Notes: a model not told the origin generated them from the letters alone. Positions 17,082-24,929 are shown, counted from the stretch's first letter. The stretch: DNA of 64,000 nt from JADJXV01 sp046328995 (GCA_046328995.1 JAXLVN010000001.1:1426001-1490000); one strand, 5' to 3'. Program-made: numbers and translations.

Positions 17082-18692
17082 ATGAAATACTTACTTTCTA
17101 TACCTGCACTCTTACTATTGTCAACTGTTTGCTTTGGTCAAACATCAAGCAATATTAACAAAATAACAGACTCTCATAATATTCCAATTTCCAAATGCAT
17201 CCCATCTTTACTTACTCCATCGATTCCTGACGATTACATTTTTGCAACACATGGCAACATTAACGTCGTCTCAAGAAATATAAATACTATTCTCGAAGGA
17301 ATGACATTTCCTTCCCTTTATCCCTCACGTGATGGCAACTTCTTTTTGCAAGGATTCAGTGGGAGAGGCGGCACTTTTAGCAAAATTGACGACAAGGGAA
17401 CTATGATTTGGACGATAGATCAATATGATCACAATGATAATTCTGCTAAATTCTTTGCGAGCTTTGAGCAATGCTCCGAGCTTTCAGATGGCACTGTCCA
17501 AGTTTATGGAGGAGAAGGTGTTTTGAGTGGTGTCGTATCTGGATATGTCCCAAAGAAATTATTGATTTCCTCTAATGGCGTGATTCTCGGGGAAACGAGT
17601 ACTCGCCATATGGTTGATACGTTAGGAAGTTCTGCTTTTGGAATTCCAACATTTACAAATATTGTTCCTGGTGAGATTCTATTCTGTAGAGGTGTTGAAT
17701 TTTATGATGTAGATGATAAATCTGCCCTAATTTTGTACTCTATGGACACAGAGTTAAGGCAAAGAAAAAACATACTTAGGATAGAAACCGGAATGTCAGA
17801 ATTTGCCGGAATTTCAGGAGTACTTCCTTACACAGGAGGAACATTTTTAGTAGCCCTTCAAGGGAAATCAGCCGAACAGCCAATTTTTCATATAGCGTTT
17901 TTTCAATATAAAAACGATTACACATTAATCAAGAAAACTATTATACCAACCAATGGTAATAGTCAATTTGTGGTTACCGACAACTATTCCATCGTTATAG
18001 CCAGTTCTATTACTACCGCTACCAACAAACCTCTCCATCTTCGAAAAATAGACCAAAACGGTGCACAACTGTGGGAAAAAGTAGTCGATGGATTAAAAGA
18101 TATACCGTTAAAAGTAAATAACTTCTATACTTCGAAAGATGGTGGGTTTATTGTGACCGGCGAGACATGGTTTCGGAAAGCGGATGGATCGGTTGATTAT
18201 AATAATGGAGCAAGAACAGGAATTATCATCAAACTTACGGCAGACGGTGAGTTATTGTGGTATTACACTACAGGTCGCGAAAATCTTTGGAATAGAATGT
18301 TTGCTGTTGCTGAAGCAGACAATGGAGACATCATTACCGTTTGTAATTCTGGACATACGTTATCTGCAAGAGACTACGATGAAAGCATGGAGATAGTACG
18401 CTTACGTCCAACGTCGTCTAGCGTGAAGGACGAAAAATCGTTTGATGAGAACAATGCTTTGTCGCTTGCCCCCAATCCTGCTAATTCAACAATTACAATT
18501 ACTTGCCCTGGAAATATATCCTCTATAAGAGTTTACAACAGTTTAGGAGTAAATATAGAAGATAGTTGCCCCCAATTTATTGGGAATGATCTCCATAAAT
18601 TGGATGTTTCTGGATTACCGAATGGATTGTATTCTGTACAAGTCCTATCTTCGAATGGAGTAATGCACAAACCATTCATTATTTCAAGGTGA
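17082..18692 (+). CDS. T9SS-secreted beta-repeat protein carried by the prophage
   Basis: A 536-residue protein with a classical signal peptide (MKYLLSIPALLLLSTVCFGQ), a long middle of repeated strands resembling PQQ/Kelch-like propeller segments ('DDKGTMIWTIDQYDHND', 'GAQLWEKVVDGL', 'TADGELLWYYTTG'), and a C-terminal type-A T9SS sorting domain (residues about 460-536, 'LAPNPANSTITI', 'LPNGLYSVQVLSSNG'). Such domains direct export through the host type IX system and attachment to the surface. It ends at a terminator. Encoded inside the prophage between late and early genes, it would be a lysogenic-conversion gene depending on a host secretion machine. The molecular role of the propeller is unknown. 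Confidence 0.75.
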   Translation: MKYLLSIPALLLLSTVCFGQTSSNINKITDSHNIPISKCIPSLLTPSIPDDYIFATHGNINVVSRNINTILEGMTFPSLYPSRDGNFFLQGFSGRGGTFSKIDDKGTMIWTIDQYDHNDNSAKFFASFEQCSELSDGTVQVYGGEGVLSGVVSGYVPKKLLISSNGVILGETSTRHMVDTLGSSAFGIPTFTNIVPGEILFCRGVEFYDVDDKSALILYSMDTELRQRKNILRIETGMSEFAGISGVLPYTGGTFLVALQGKSAEQPIFHIAFFQYKNDYTLIKKTIIPTNGNSQFVVTDNYSIVIASSITTATNKPLHLRKIDQNGAQLWEKVVDGLKDIPLKVNNFYTSKDGGFIVTGETWFRKADGSVDYNNGARTGIIIKLTADGELLWYYTTGRENLWNRMFAVAEADNGDIITVCNSGHTLSARDYDESMEIVRLRPTSSSVKDEKSFDENNALSLAPNPANSTITITCPGNISSIRVYNSLGVNIEDSCPQFIGNDLHKLDVSGLPNGLYSVQVLSSNGVMHKPFIISR

Positions 18693-18716
18693 CAAAAAAC
18701 CAAAGCTCCGCAAAAC

Positions 18717-18742
18717 AAAAGCCCTCAATTTGAGGGCTTTTT
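18717..18742. terminator. Bidirectional terminator between cargo and early region
   Basis: AAAAGCCCTCAA pairs with the following TTTGAGGGCTTTTT. T-runs exist on both strands, so it can end the + strand cargo operon and the - strand early operon, which converge here. Confidence 0.85.
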
Positions 18743-18791
18743 GCTTGTGAGGGAGAGCTTGGAATTATCGTCTTCTCTTTGGAGTTTTGGC

Positions 18792-18956
18792 TTAGGTTGC
18801 CGCTGTGAATTCCGGGTCCGGAAATCGTGCCAATACATTGTCGGCGCAGTCATTGATGTGTTGCTCGAGTACCAATGCTTCGTTGGATCGTGAGGTGAAG
18901 AAGGTATGTGATACAATACTTGCCTTCATCTCTTGAATTGCTTCCTGTGCTGTCAT
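18792..18956 (-). CDS. Small hypothetical early protein, 54 aa
   Basis: A 54-residue reading frame that begins MTAQEAIQEMKASIVSH and ends PDPEFTAAT. It is helical and acidic, with no recognised domain. The ATG at 18,956 is preceded (on the - strand) by AGAGG at the correct distance, which is why I accept it over overlapping frames in the same stretch. It would be the last gene of the leftward early operon before the convergent terminator. Confidence 0.55.
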   Translation of the reverse strand: MTAQEAIQEMKASIVSHTFFTSRSNEALVLEQHINDCADNVLARFPDPEFTAAT

Positions 18957-19064
18957 GTTTACCTCTTTCTTTATTTGATAGTAAGTTGATTAAAATATAA
19001 TTGATAGACTCTCCTCCACAAGAATCTACAAACTTCATAGCCGAATATTTGACTTTGAGTTGAC

Positions 19065-19481
19065 TTAGTGCCGGACTATAGCGCCGTCAACATTTTTTTC
19101 AGGTAATAAATGGCGAATTGACATTATTCTTTTTCGCACGATGCTTGTATCACCGGTAATGCTAACAATTCCCGCTTTGTATTTATGCTCTGCTTCTACT
19201 TTGTCCAGGTATTGCTTCAATCTTTCTCTCATTTCCTGATGAGTTAGCAAACGTACCTCATTGTTGATGCTTACTTCATTCCCATCATTTACTACGCTAG
19301 AAAATATATCAAGATGATCATTGATCAAAAATCCAACTACCATCCAAGTTGGAGCACATGGAGGTCTGTCAGATATAGAGCAGAAATGGAATCCCTGCCC
19401 TGGAGCATACTCTATTCGTGTAATGTGAGAATTGAGAAAGTCTATAAAGTCCTCTGACATTTCTATAAGATGTGTTGTCAT
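19065..19481 (-). CDS. Hypothetical early protein, 138 aa
   Basis: Starts at ATG 19,481, which overlaps the stop of the upstream gene as ATGA. A longer in-frame start is less credible. The protein has a short N-terminal helix, a central aromatic beta-like segment ('GFHFCSISDRPPCAPTWMVV') and a helical, charged C-terminus ('EMRERLKQYLDKVEAEHKYK'). No family recognised. Coupled to the WDGH-type gene. Confidence 0.55.
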   Translation of the reverse strand: MTTHLIEMSEDFIDFLNSHITRIEYAPGQGFHFCSISDRPPCAPTWMVVGFLINDHLDIFSSVVNDGNEVSINNEVRLLTHQEMRERLKQYLDKVEAEHKYKAGIVSITGDTSIVRKRIMSIRHLLPEKNVDGAIVRH

Positions 19482-20059
19482 AGCTTCCTCAATCTCTCCA
19501 GGACATCGTTCTGTGTGTGACCATCGAACTCCGGGGCTCTCTCGAACTCTAGAGCAAAATCGCACTCATCCCATTTTTCTGCCGGCAGATGGTACGTGAT
19601 CTGCTCACCAGGATTGATACCATACCCTAAGATGAACCATCCATCATACGAAGTACCATCAGAATGAAGCTTCGACTTCCACGATGGGTTGTCGCCATGC
19701 TCAATGAAGCTCATCAGTTTGCACAGCGCTATAAACAAAGTACACCTATGCTCATACAGCTCGTCGAACGTATGGTATCCATCGCTCACGCTACCGATCG
19801 TTTTATCGTCGGCAGTCAACTTCTCTAACACTACCTCGTAGGCATCGAGCTGTTTAGTCAGCTCCTCGATTTCGTCCATACCAATTAGCTCAATCTCTCC
19901 AGGCATCGCTGATGGGGATGTTGCCGGTCGTGGTAAGAATTGAATGTATGGAACTAACTTATACAGCGTTCGCAGAAAACCTCTCGCTACTTCGAGCAAA
20001 TTTGTCGGTTTACTCTTCGCTACCTGCTGCTCTGTTTCGATAATATCTAAAGTGACCAT
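19478..20059 (-). CDS. WDGH-domain phage protein
   Basis: The C-terminal half has the pattern of the WDGH family: 'VSDGYHTFDELYEHRCTLF', 'WKSKLHSDGTSYDGWFILG', 'QITYHLPAEKWDECDF' and 'RAPEFDGHTQNDVLERL'. Here the name-giving Trp is Phe (FDGH). These proteins are widespread in phages and prophages and have no established function. The conserved Asp, His and Trp residues suggest an enzyme or a metal-binding fold. The N-terminal 90 residues are helical. GAGGAG upstream of ATG 20,059 supports the start. Translationally coupled to the next gene. Confidence 0.75.
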   Translation of the reverse strand: MVTLDIIETEQQVAKSKPTNLLEVARGFLRTLYKLVPYIQFLPRPATSPSAMPGEIELIGMDEIEELTKQLDAYEVVLEKLTADDKTIGSVSDGYHTFDELYEHRCTLFIALCKLMSFIEHGDNPSWKSKLHSDGTSYDGWFILGYGINPGEQITYHLPAEKWDECDFALEFERAPEFDGHTQNDVLERLRKL

Positions 20060-20109
20060 CAGGGCACTCCTCTGTAAATGTAAAACTTCAGTTAATTATA
20101 CCGCCACAA

Positions 20110-20382
20110 TCAATTTTTGACTTTGTAAACTACATTAATCGGCTCCCCATCGTCGAGAGTAGGTAGCTGATCGAGCTGTAGTTGGTCCCACTCCTTCTGA
20201 ATTTTATTAAAATGCCTCCGTGTGACTATGCTTTCGAGTATTGTCACATAAATTCCCCCTATCTCTTTGTCGCTTGAGATCCAATGTTGGATTGTGTCTG
20301 GCTTCTTACCGATGTGCTCTGCAAATTTTGGATAAGTGATCCCCGCTTTTTTCAGAAAAAACCGTAATTGTTTGCCATTCAT
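20110..20382 (-). CDS. Small HTH DNA-binding protein, 90 aa
   Basis: Residues 4-50 fit a Cro/CI-type helix-turn-helix: 'LRFFLKKAGITYPKFAEHIG' followed by 'KKPDTIQHWISSDKEI', where the second helix would be the recognition helix. The C-terminal 35 residues are acidic. Likely an early transcription regulator. The inverted repeat at 20,562-20,592 lies upstream and could be its operator. The ribosome binding site is weak. Confidence 0.6.
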   Translation of the reverse strand: MNGKQLRFFLKKAGITYPKFAEHIGKKPDTIQHWISSDKEIGGIYVTILESIVTRRHFNKIQKEWDQLQLDQLPTLDDGEPINVVYKVKN

Positions 20383-20561
20383 GATGAAATTCCATTAAAA
20401 ATTGAATAAAAAGACCATTTTTCTTGCATTTCTTCCAGTCCGTTCCGGTGTTTTTCCAGTGTTCTTCAGGTGAAAATCAGGTGATTTGCCGTACTGTTTT
20501 TCTCTGTTTTTCTTGGGGCTTCGCCAAAAATTCGATTTTCGGGCAGTAAAATCGCCCCTAA

Positions 20562-20592
20562 AAGTGCCTAAATTTTCAATATTTAGGCACTT
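20562..20592. promoter_or_regulatory. Perfect 11-bp inverted repeat
   Basis: AAGTGCCTAAA (20,562-20,572) and TTTAGGCACTT (20,582-20,592) form a perfect inverted repeat around a nine-base centre. It lies in the gap between the coiled-coil gene ending at 20,631 and the HTH gene starting at 20,382. It could be a weak terminator for the former (T4 follows on the - strand) or an operator for the latter. An 11-base word AATTTTCAATA also repeats at 20,571 and 20,594. Confidence 0.6.
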
Positions 20593-20630
20593 GAATTTTC
20601 AATACCGTAACGTCCTCCCCTATTTGAGGA

Positions 20631-21293
20631 CTATTGATTGTTTTTTTTATGGAGAAGCTTATTGTATCGCTTGAGCAATAATTGATATTCTTTTTGAGTC
20701 GTTCGTAATTTGCCCTCTGCCTCAATACGAGCGTAATTTTCTCGTTCTGCCATTTTTGTCAAGCGCATAATTTCATTGCCTGTCTCGGACTGCGGAAGCG
20801 GTGTAGTTGGCTCTCTCTTCAATCGTCGTATCTCTTGTACTGCCTCAGCATACATCTTGTCCTTTTTCGTCATCTCGTCGTTTATACGCTGTTTTTCAAC
20901 GTCAAACTGCCGCTGAATCTCCCGGATTTGAGCATCGTGAACGCTGATCGGAACGAACTGTGCCGAAAATGGGCGCATGTCGTCTTCCTTCGGGAAGAAG
21001 TACTCGAACTGTATGGCATCAGATCGGTAGTTCGTCCACTTTCCGCATAAAATGAATACCTGTGCCAACTTAGCTTGGGGAGCACTATAGCCGGATTGAA
21101 ATAGTAACTCCGTGAAATTCTCGATCTGAGCATCAGAGATGAGCGGCCGGCCGGCCTTTGCCAAATTTGAATTGAGAGCGCGGAGCCATGACTGTATCGC
21201 TGATTGGCTTAGTCTTGTCTGTCCTGGATGCACGGGAGGCACGGACTGCGTAGCGTTCCCCCGATGGTATGAGCTTGTATTGTTCGTGTCCAT
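20631..21293 (-). CDS. Hypothetical early protein with C-terminal coiled coil, 220 aa
   Basis: Residues 25-85 form a compact helical domain ('LSQSAIQSWLRALNSNLAKA', 'ENFTELLFQSGYSAPQAKL'). Residues about 110-215 are long charged helices typical of a coiled coil ('EIQRQFDVEKQRINDEMTKK', 'TTQKEYQLLLKRYNKLLHKK'). No family recognised. The gene overlaps the 3' end of the upstream gene by 161 bases, unusually long. Being downstream of an initiator-like gene, a replication accessory role is possible but unproven. Confidence 0.55.
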   Translation of the reverse strand: MDTNNTSSYHRGNATQSVPPVHPGQTRLSQSAIQSWLRALNSNLAKAGRPLISDAQIENFTELLFQSGYSAPQAKLAQVFILCGKWTNYRSDAIQFEYFFPKEDDMRPFSAQFVPISVHDAQIREIQRQFDVEKQRINDEMTKKDKMYAEAVQEIRRLKREPTTPLPQSETGNEIMRLTKMAERENYARIEAEGKLRTTQKEYQLLLKRYNKLLHKKNNQ

Positions 21294-21615
21294 AGTTGTC
21301 TATCGGTCTAAGTGATTTATTTCCATGAGCTAATGTATGAATTAAAACTGCTTTCGGATCCGGTTCTGCGGCGAGCCATGCAAGCTGTGCGGCAATCACC
21401 TCCGCAGTGAGAACTTCGCCATACGATTTGAACCTAAACTTCAAATATTCCCAATACTTGAGAGCTATTTCAAACTCTACCAAGCTATCAGGCACTGCAC
21501 TAATCGGTATCGCTGTCGAAAAATTCGCTATCCTCTCCTTCAGCTCCGACTTCGAAAGGGTCGTCAGATACCAATCCATAATCTCGTAACTCGTGTTCAG
21601 AGAAAGATTGTCCAT
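21133..21615 (-). CDS. Hypothetical early protein overlapping both neighbours, 160 aa
   Basis: I start at ATG 21,615, preceded on the - strand by AAGGAAA. A 16-codon longer frame lacks a good site. The N-terminal two thirds ('YEIMDWYLTTLSKSELKERI', 'ALKYWEYLKFRFKSYGE', 'AAQLAWLAAEPDPK') look like a normal helical protein. The last 40 residues are basic and low-complexity. It overlaps the initiator-like gene by 116 bases at its start and the coiled-coil gene by 161 bases at its end. Function unknown. Confidence 0.5.
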   Translation of the reverse strand: MDNLSLNTSYEIMDWYLTTLSKSELKERIANFSTAIPISAVPDSLVEFEIALKYWEYLKFRFKSYGEVLTAEVIAAQLAWLAAEPDPKAVLIHTLAHGNKSLRPIDNYGHEQYKLIPSGERYAVRASRASRTDKTKPISDTVMAPRSQFKFGKGRPAAHL

Positions 21616-22807
21616 AGCTATTTCCTTCGTTATACGTTGAAAAATCAAGATCATGGGATTCAAGCATAGTGCTTACCTCCGGGTCGTCTTGCTTGGTTTC
21701 TGTGCGTAAATAACCGTGTTCTGCCGGGCTGTTAGGTGTATGACCACCTTCGATGCTACCGACGAAAAAATCCCCTTGGGGCGGCAAAAAATTTTCCCCC
21801 GCACCCCCTGGAATACCAAAAGGAATTTCTTTATTTTTAACCATAGAACCATTAACCATAGAACCATTAACCATGTACTCTTTAGGTGTTTTTGATAGGG
21901 TATTTGGGAATGGTTCTGAAACTGTTCTCAGACTGTTTGGGAAGGGTTCTGAAACTGTTCGGAAAGGGTTCGCGCTTTTATCTTGATGGGGTTCGGAACT
22001 CTTTGGAATGGGTTCTGAAACTGTTTGGAAAGGGTTTGTCATTTCCTCTTGATGGGGTTCGAAACTGTTTGGAATGGGGTTCGAAACTGTTTGGAATGGG
22101 GTTCGAAACTGTTCTACAGGTAATGGAACTATAGATTGAGTGTGATTTACGGGCTCAGAGTTACTATTTGGTGAGACAGAAAGTCGATTTTTATACAAAA
22201 TCAGCAGCTTGCTCGAATAGTATTCTTTAATAACCATTTGGATTCTTGTGGTCTCTTTGTCATTAGATGGATCGGTGGATTTAGCATAAAGCAGTAGATC
22301 TTCCTGTTTCATTAGATACTGAAGCATCTCATTAACTTCGGAATGTAAAAATTCAAAAGCTTTCAAAATAGCCGTGTTCATTCCTCCGTAAGGAGACTCA
22401 GATTTTAGATTTTTGGGGTTTGATTCGATATAAATAAGATGGTTGAGAAAAGACTTCTTAAACCTCCATGTGTCGGTTGGCGGCTTTCCATCCTTTCTTT
22501 CTTCAGGAATGATTTTTCCGGCAAACCCTTCTACAATTGGAGTTTGGGGTAAAAACATTACCGAGTTATCATAATAAATCAATTCATTGCGCTTTAATTC
22601 GGGTAATAGAACTCCCGTGATGCACGCTCTATCTATTCCCGTCATATTCATCATTTCATTCACACGAACGATACCAAGCCCTGAGTCATGAATGCCGTGG
22701 CATAAACGAAGTGTCATATAGAGCAGACGCGAAAGTGGTTGTATATCAATATCTGCCATCATCTTGGCTTCATCCGGGTCGAAGAATTTTTTTGGTAGCT
22801 TTGCCAT
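21500..22807 (-). CDS. Replication-initiator-like winged-helix protein
   Basis: A 435-residue protein. Residues 20-100 look like the winged-helix N-terminus of phage replication organisers ('PLSRLLYMTLRLCHG', 'IVRVNEMMNMTGIDRACITG', 'LLPELKRNELIYYDNSV'). A helical part follows to about 220. Residues 231-303 are encoded by a DNA array of about 22-bp repeats and read as Pro/Ser/Asn-rich sequence. A second short tandem repeat encodes repeated VNGSM near residue 315. The C-terminus is strongly acidic. Placing repeats inside the initiator gene parallels lambda O, whose origin iterons lie in the O gene. No helicase or primase gene is seen nearby, so host enzymes may be recruited. Confidence 0.6.
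   Translation of the reverse strand: MAKLPKKFFDPDEAKMMADIDIQPLSRLLYMTLRLCHGIHDSGLGIVRVNEMMNMTGIDRACITGVLLPELKRNELIYYDNSVMFLPQTPIVEGFAGKIIPEERKDGKPPTDTWRFKKSFLNHLIYIESNPKNLKSESPYGGMNTAILKAFEFLHSEVNEMLQYLMKQEDLLLYAKSTDPSNDKETTRIQMVIKEYYSSKLLILYKNRLSVSPNSNSEPVNHTQSIVPLPVEQFRTPFQTVSNPIPNSFEPHQEEMTNPFQTVSEPIPKSSEPHQDKSANPFRTVSEPFPNSLRTVSEPFPNTLSKTPKEYMVNGSMVNGSMVKNKEIPFGIPGGAGENFLPPQGDFFVGSIEGGHTPNSPAEHGYLRTETKQDDPEVSTMLESHDLDFSTYNEGNSYGQSFSEHELRDYGLVSDDPFEVGAEGEDSEFFDSDTD
21838..21875. repeat. 15-bp in-frame tandem repeat
   Basis: The unit TAACCATAGAACCAT occurs twice in full (21,838-21,852 and 21,853-21,867) and is followed by eight matching bases. It encodes repeated VNGSM in the initiator-like protein and probably arose by slippage. 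It may vary in copy number. Confidence 0.7.
21899..22114. repeat. Iteron-like array, about nine units of 22 bp (candidate replication origin)
   Basis: Consensus on the + strand is GGGTTC(T/C)GAAACTGTTTGGAA. GTTC cores begin at 21,913, 21,946, 21,968, 21,991, 22,012, (22,034 as GTTT), 22,057, 22,079 and 22,101, with spacings 33, 22, 23, 21, 22, 23, 22 and 22 bases. The units 22,054-22,075 and 22,076-22,097 are identical. As 22 is not a multiple of three, the identical units are read in different frames of the host gene, so selection on DNA rather than protein is likely. Spacing of two helical turns fits cooperative binding by an initiator. Confidence 0.7.
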
Positions 22808-22848
22808 ATTTTTGAGAATTAATTAAAAAAAAATGTCTGTTCTGCACC

Positions 22849-23370
22849 TTATAGTACTACTTCAAAATCACCTACGACCAACCATATACACCCTACCCTG
22901 TTCTGTAATTTTGGCGTTTCGCCTTTTTGCAAGGCATCCATCATCTTCTTCAGCTTAGCGGTATCCTTCCGCATCAAAGCGATGAAAGTCACATTCTCAA
23001 TATCCGTATGGAGTACCGGCGTGATCTTTGTCAAAATTCGACGAATAAATTTGGACTTCTTCTCAAGGTCGTCTTTCGTATTTACGCTGATTTCAGGTAA
23101 AGAGATATGCCCATCTTTATCAACGATACAATTCTCTGCTATGATTTGTCCGTCTTTGACTCCAATCACCATTGGTTGAATTTTATCTAAATCACCATTC
23201 ATGATGTTGTTGAGAAGCGGCGCCAAGCTTTCTATCAATCTCTCCTTATTAACAGCCGCACTTGATTGAGGACTTACTAATGCTTCAGTAGATTTGCCAT
23301 CTATTCCAGTATCCGGGTTTACGTATATTGGAGTTGGATTTATTGGTGTTTTTTTTACTTTATCTTCCAT
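22849..23370 (-). CDS. Hypothetical early protein, 173 aa
   Basis: N-terminal 40 residues are low-complexity and Pro/Ser-rich. The rest has a central helix (RLIESLAPLLNNIMNGDLD), a beta-rich part ('PMVIGVKDGQIIAENCIVDK') and a helical part ('FIRRILTKITPVLHTDIENV'). No family recognised. It lies 41 bases upstream of the initiator-like gene in the same operon and may serve replication or partition, but there is no direct evidence. Confidence 0.5.
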   Translation of the reverse strand: MEDKVKKTPINPTPIYVNPDTGIDGKSTEALVSPQSSAAVNKERLIESLAPLLNNIMNGDLDKIQPMVIGVKDGQIIAENCIVDKDGHISLPEISVNTKDDLEKKSKFIRRILTKITPVLHTDIENVTFIALMRKDTAKLKKMMDALQKGETPKLQNRVGCIWLVVGDFEVVL

Positions 23371-23391
23371 ATTTAACAGCTCCTTCGTAGA

Positions 23392-23835
23392 TTATTTCGA
23401 ATTAAATTTATCGAGAATTTTCTTGTTGATTTTCTTGCGTACTGACTCCTGTTTTTCACTCATTATTCGCTTCCGCAGGGTATCAGTGTAGAAATTATAT
23501 TCCCAGTCGGAAATCCAATATCTACGGAAAGCATACTGGAGCATCTCCGAGCCGATACTTTTACAAGGATCTTCCTTTGTTCGCTTGATTCCAGAAAAGT
23601 AGGCATCTGTGTTTATCCCTAAGAACTTCGTAACGCAATAGTTACCAACGATAACAGTTTCGTTGTTCAGATTGTTGTGCATAACACAGCACTCTTTGAT
23701 TGGGTTTTTACCGCATAGGCACGTAGATTTGTTGCGAAAGAATATCTCTTTCAACCTCCATTCTCTTACGGCTTCTTCCCATGTCGATGCTACGCTCCGA
23801 GTGATAATTTCATGCTTAAGAACTTCTAAACTCAT
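23392..23835 (-). CDS. Cys-rich zinc-binding phage protein, 147 aa
   Basis: Residues 38-75 carry 'CLCGKNPIKECCVMHNNLNN' and 'VIVGNYCVTKFLGI', a CxCG ... C ... VG..CV..F pattern that I have seen in many phage proteins as a small zinc-binding module. The remainder is helical and basic, with a lysine-rich end. The function of this module is not established. Nucleic-acid binding is plausible because of charge and location beside replication genes. It ends 21 bases before the next gene start. Confidence 0.6.
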   Translation of the reverse strand: MSLEVLKHEIITRSVASTWEEAVREWRLKEIFFRNKSTCLCGKNPIKECCVMHNNLNNETVIVGNYCVTKFLGINTDAYFSGIKRTKEDPCKSIGSEMLQYAFRRYWISDWEYNFYTDTLRKRIMSEKQESVRKKINKKILDKFNSK

Positions 23836-23845
23836 GTTGAACTAC

Positions 23846-24103
23846 TTATTTTGAAACATACTTTTTATACCGATAAACATCTTGTACTTGTGGCTGATAG
23901 CCCTGAAAAAGTGAGTTCGTCACACGTCGGCGAACAATCTCCTTCGTTCTCACGATCCACCGGTATCGCTTGGTTTGCTCGTCGTAAATGTTCTTCGTCC
24001 ACATGATCTGTACTCCATTGGGAATACACTTGAAGCACACGTCTCCGCGAACTTCTTCAGCTGCTGTCTGTAAAGCTTTCTTGCATAGTTTGCACGTACT
24101 CAT
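23846..24103 (-). CDS. Small zinc-finger protein, 85 aa
   Basis: Two CxxC pairs, 'STCKLCKKA' at residues 4-7 and 'GDVCFKCIPNG' at 23-26, would bind one zinc ion. The C-terminal part is basic with aromatic residues ('KRYRWIVRTKEIVRRRV'). The start overlaps the stop of the ASCH-domain gene as ATGA. Probably a nucleic-acid binding or adaptor protein. No family assigned. Confidence 0.6.
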   Translation of the reverse strand: MSTCKLCKKALQTAAEEVRGDVCFKCIPNGVQIMWTKNIYDEQTKRYRWIVRTKEIVRRRVTNSLFQGYQPQVQDVYRYKKYVSK

Positions 24104-24657
24104 TTCTGTAATAGTGATTTGTTGAACAATCGATCTTGGCGTTTCGCTTCCAATCGTTTATTTTTCTGTTGTTGTAATTCTATCTTCGCCAAGCTATAAG
24201 CTGTATGCCTCGGAAATTTGGCATCGTACTCTAAAAATGCAGCTAGCTCAAAAAACTCATCTTCATCGAATCCGGGTGGAGCTGTGTTGTACTTTAAATC
24301 ATAATCAGTACAATCGAAAATCCCAAGCTTGCCCAGGCATGGTAAAAATGGAACAGACATACTATTTGTGAGTACAAATCCGAACTTCCCACAAAACCAC
24401 GGCGACTCATGCTCAAGAACACAATCAGTAATGGTCGTCATCCCGATTATACCGCCGGTCGCAAAATCCTTCTCCGTTTTGCCGAGAAGTACCCCATACT
24501 TTTGTTGTACGTCATGGAGTCCGATGGTATCAAACTTCCGGCTTGCATGGATCAGAATATTTCCCCGGAAGGGAGTACTCCAGTTCCTGTTTTCGATATC
24601 CTTCACGCCTGTCGCGATCAGCTCGGCGTATGGTTGTTGGATTGAAATGGCGTTCAT
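24100..24657 (-). CDS. ASCH-domain protein
   Basis: The N-terminus 'AISIQQPYAELIATGVKDIE' followed by 'NRNWSTPFRGNILIHASRK' is the diagnostic start of ASCH (ASC-1 homology) domains, and 'GGIIGMTTITDCV' and 'FGFVLTNSMSVPF' complete the beta barrel. ASCH proteins bind RNA, and some hydrolyse N4-acetylcytidine. In phages they are common early genes. The C-terminal 45 residues form a basic helix (QQQKNKRLEAKRQDRLFNK). It is coupled to neighbours on both sides through ATGA overlaps. Role in this phage is inferred only. Confidence 0.8.
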   Translation of the reverse strand: MNAISIQQPYAELIATGVKDIENRNWSTPFRGNILIHASRKFDTIGLHDVQQKYGVLLGKTEKDFATGGIIGMTTITDCVLEHESPWFCGKFGFVLTNSMSVPFLPCLGKLGIFDCTDYDLKYNTAPPGFDEDEFFELAAFLEYDAKFPRHTAYSLAKIELQQQKNKRLEAKRQDRLFNKSLLQK

Positions 24658-24929
24658 TCAGTTGAAGTTAAAGTTTTAATTAACCCACCAATATTCAAGA
24701 ACTTATAGCTTACATTAAAAAAATCAACAACTTTTGGACTTACTCCAATCTTTTGGCTTGTGACTAAACCCGCGATATGGTAACCACCACTATCCGAAAT
24801 ACTATATAATACTACAAGTGAGTACGCAGGGAGTATTTCTCCGTCTTCGTTACTTATAGGTCTATTTAAGCTTACTACATGCCCGCCTAGAGATAAACCC
24901 TTAAGCTTATTGTGTTCTTTAATTGTCAT
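24654..24929 (-). CDS. Hypothetical early protein, 91 aa
   Basis: A small beta-rich protein ('LSLGGHVVSLNRPISNEDGE', 'YSLVVLYSISDSGGYHIAGL'), without Cys and without membrane segments. No family recognised. Coupled to the ASCH gene by an ATGA overlap. Confidence 0.55.
   Translation of the reverse strand: MTIKEHNKLKGLSLGGHVVSLNRPISNEDGEILPAYSLVVLYSISDSGGYHIAGLVTSQKIGVSPKVVDFFNVSYKFLNIGGLIKTLTSTE

Noticed and set aside
18725..18916. A 63-codon - strand frame beginning MYHIPSSPHD
   Set aside because: It lacks a good ribosome binding site and runs into the terminator. The 54-codon frame at 18,792-18,956 has one and reads like a normal protein.
21899..22114. Possible CRISPR array
   Set aside because: The repeats are directly adjacent with no unique spacers of constant length and lie inside a coding sequence; iterons explain them better.
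21753..22134. Two + strand frames with repetitive peptides across the 22-bp array
   Set aside because: They are translations of the iteron-like repeat in other frames, antisense to the initiator-like gene, without ribosome binding sites.
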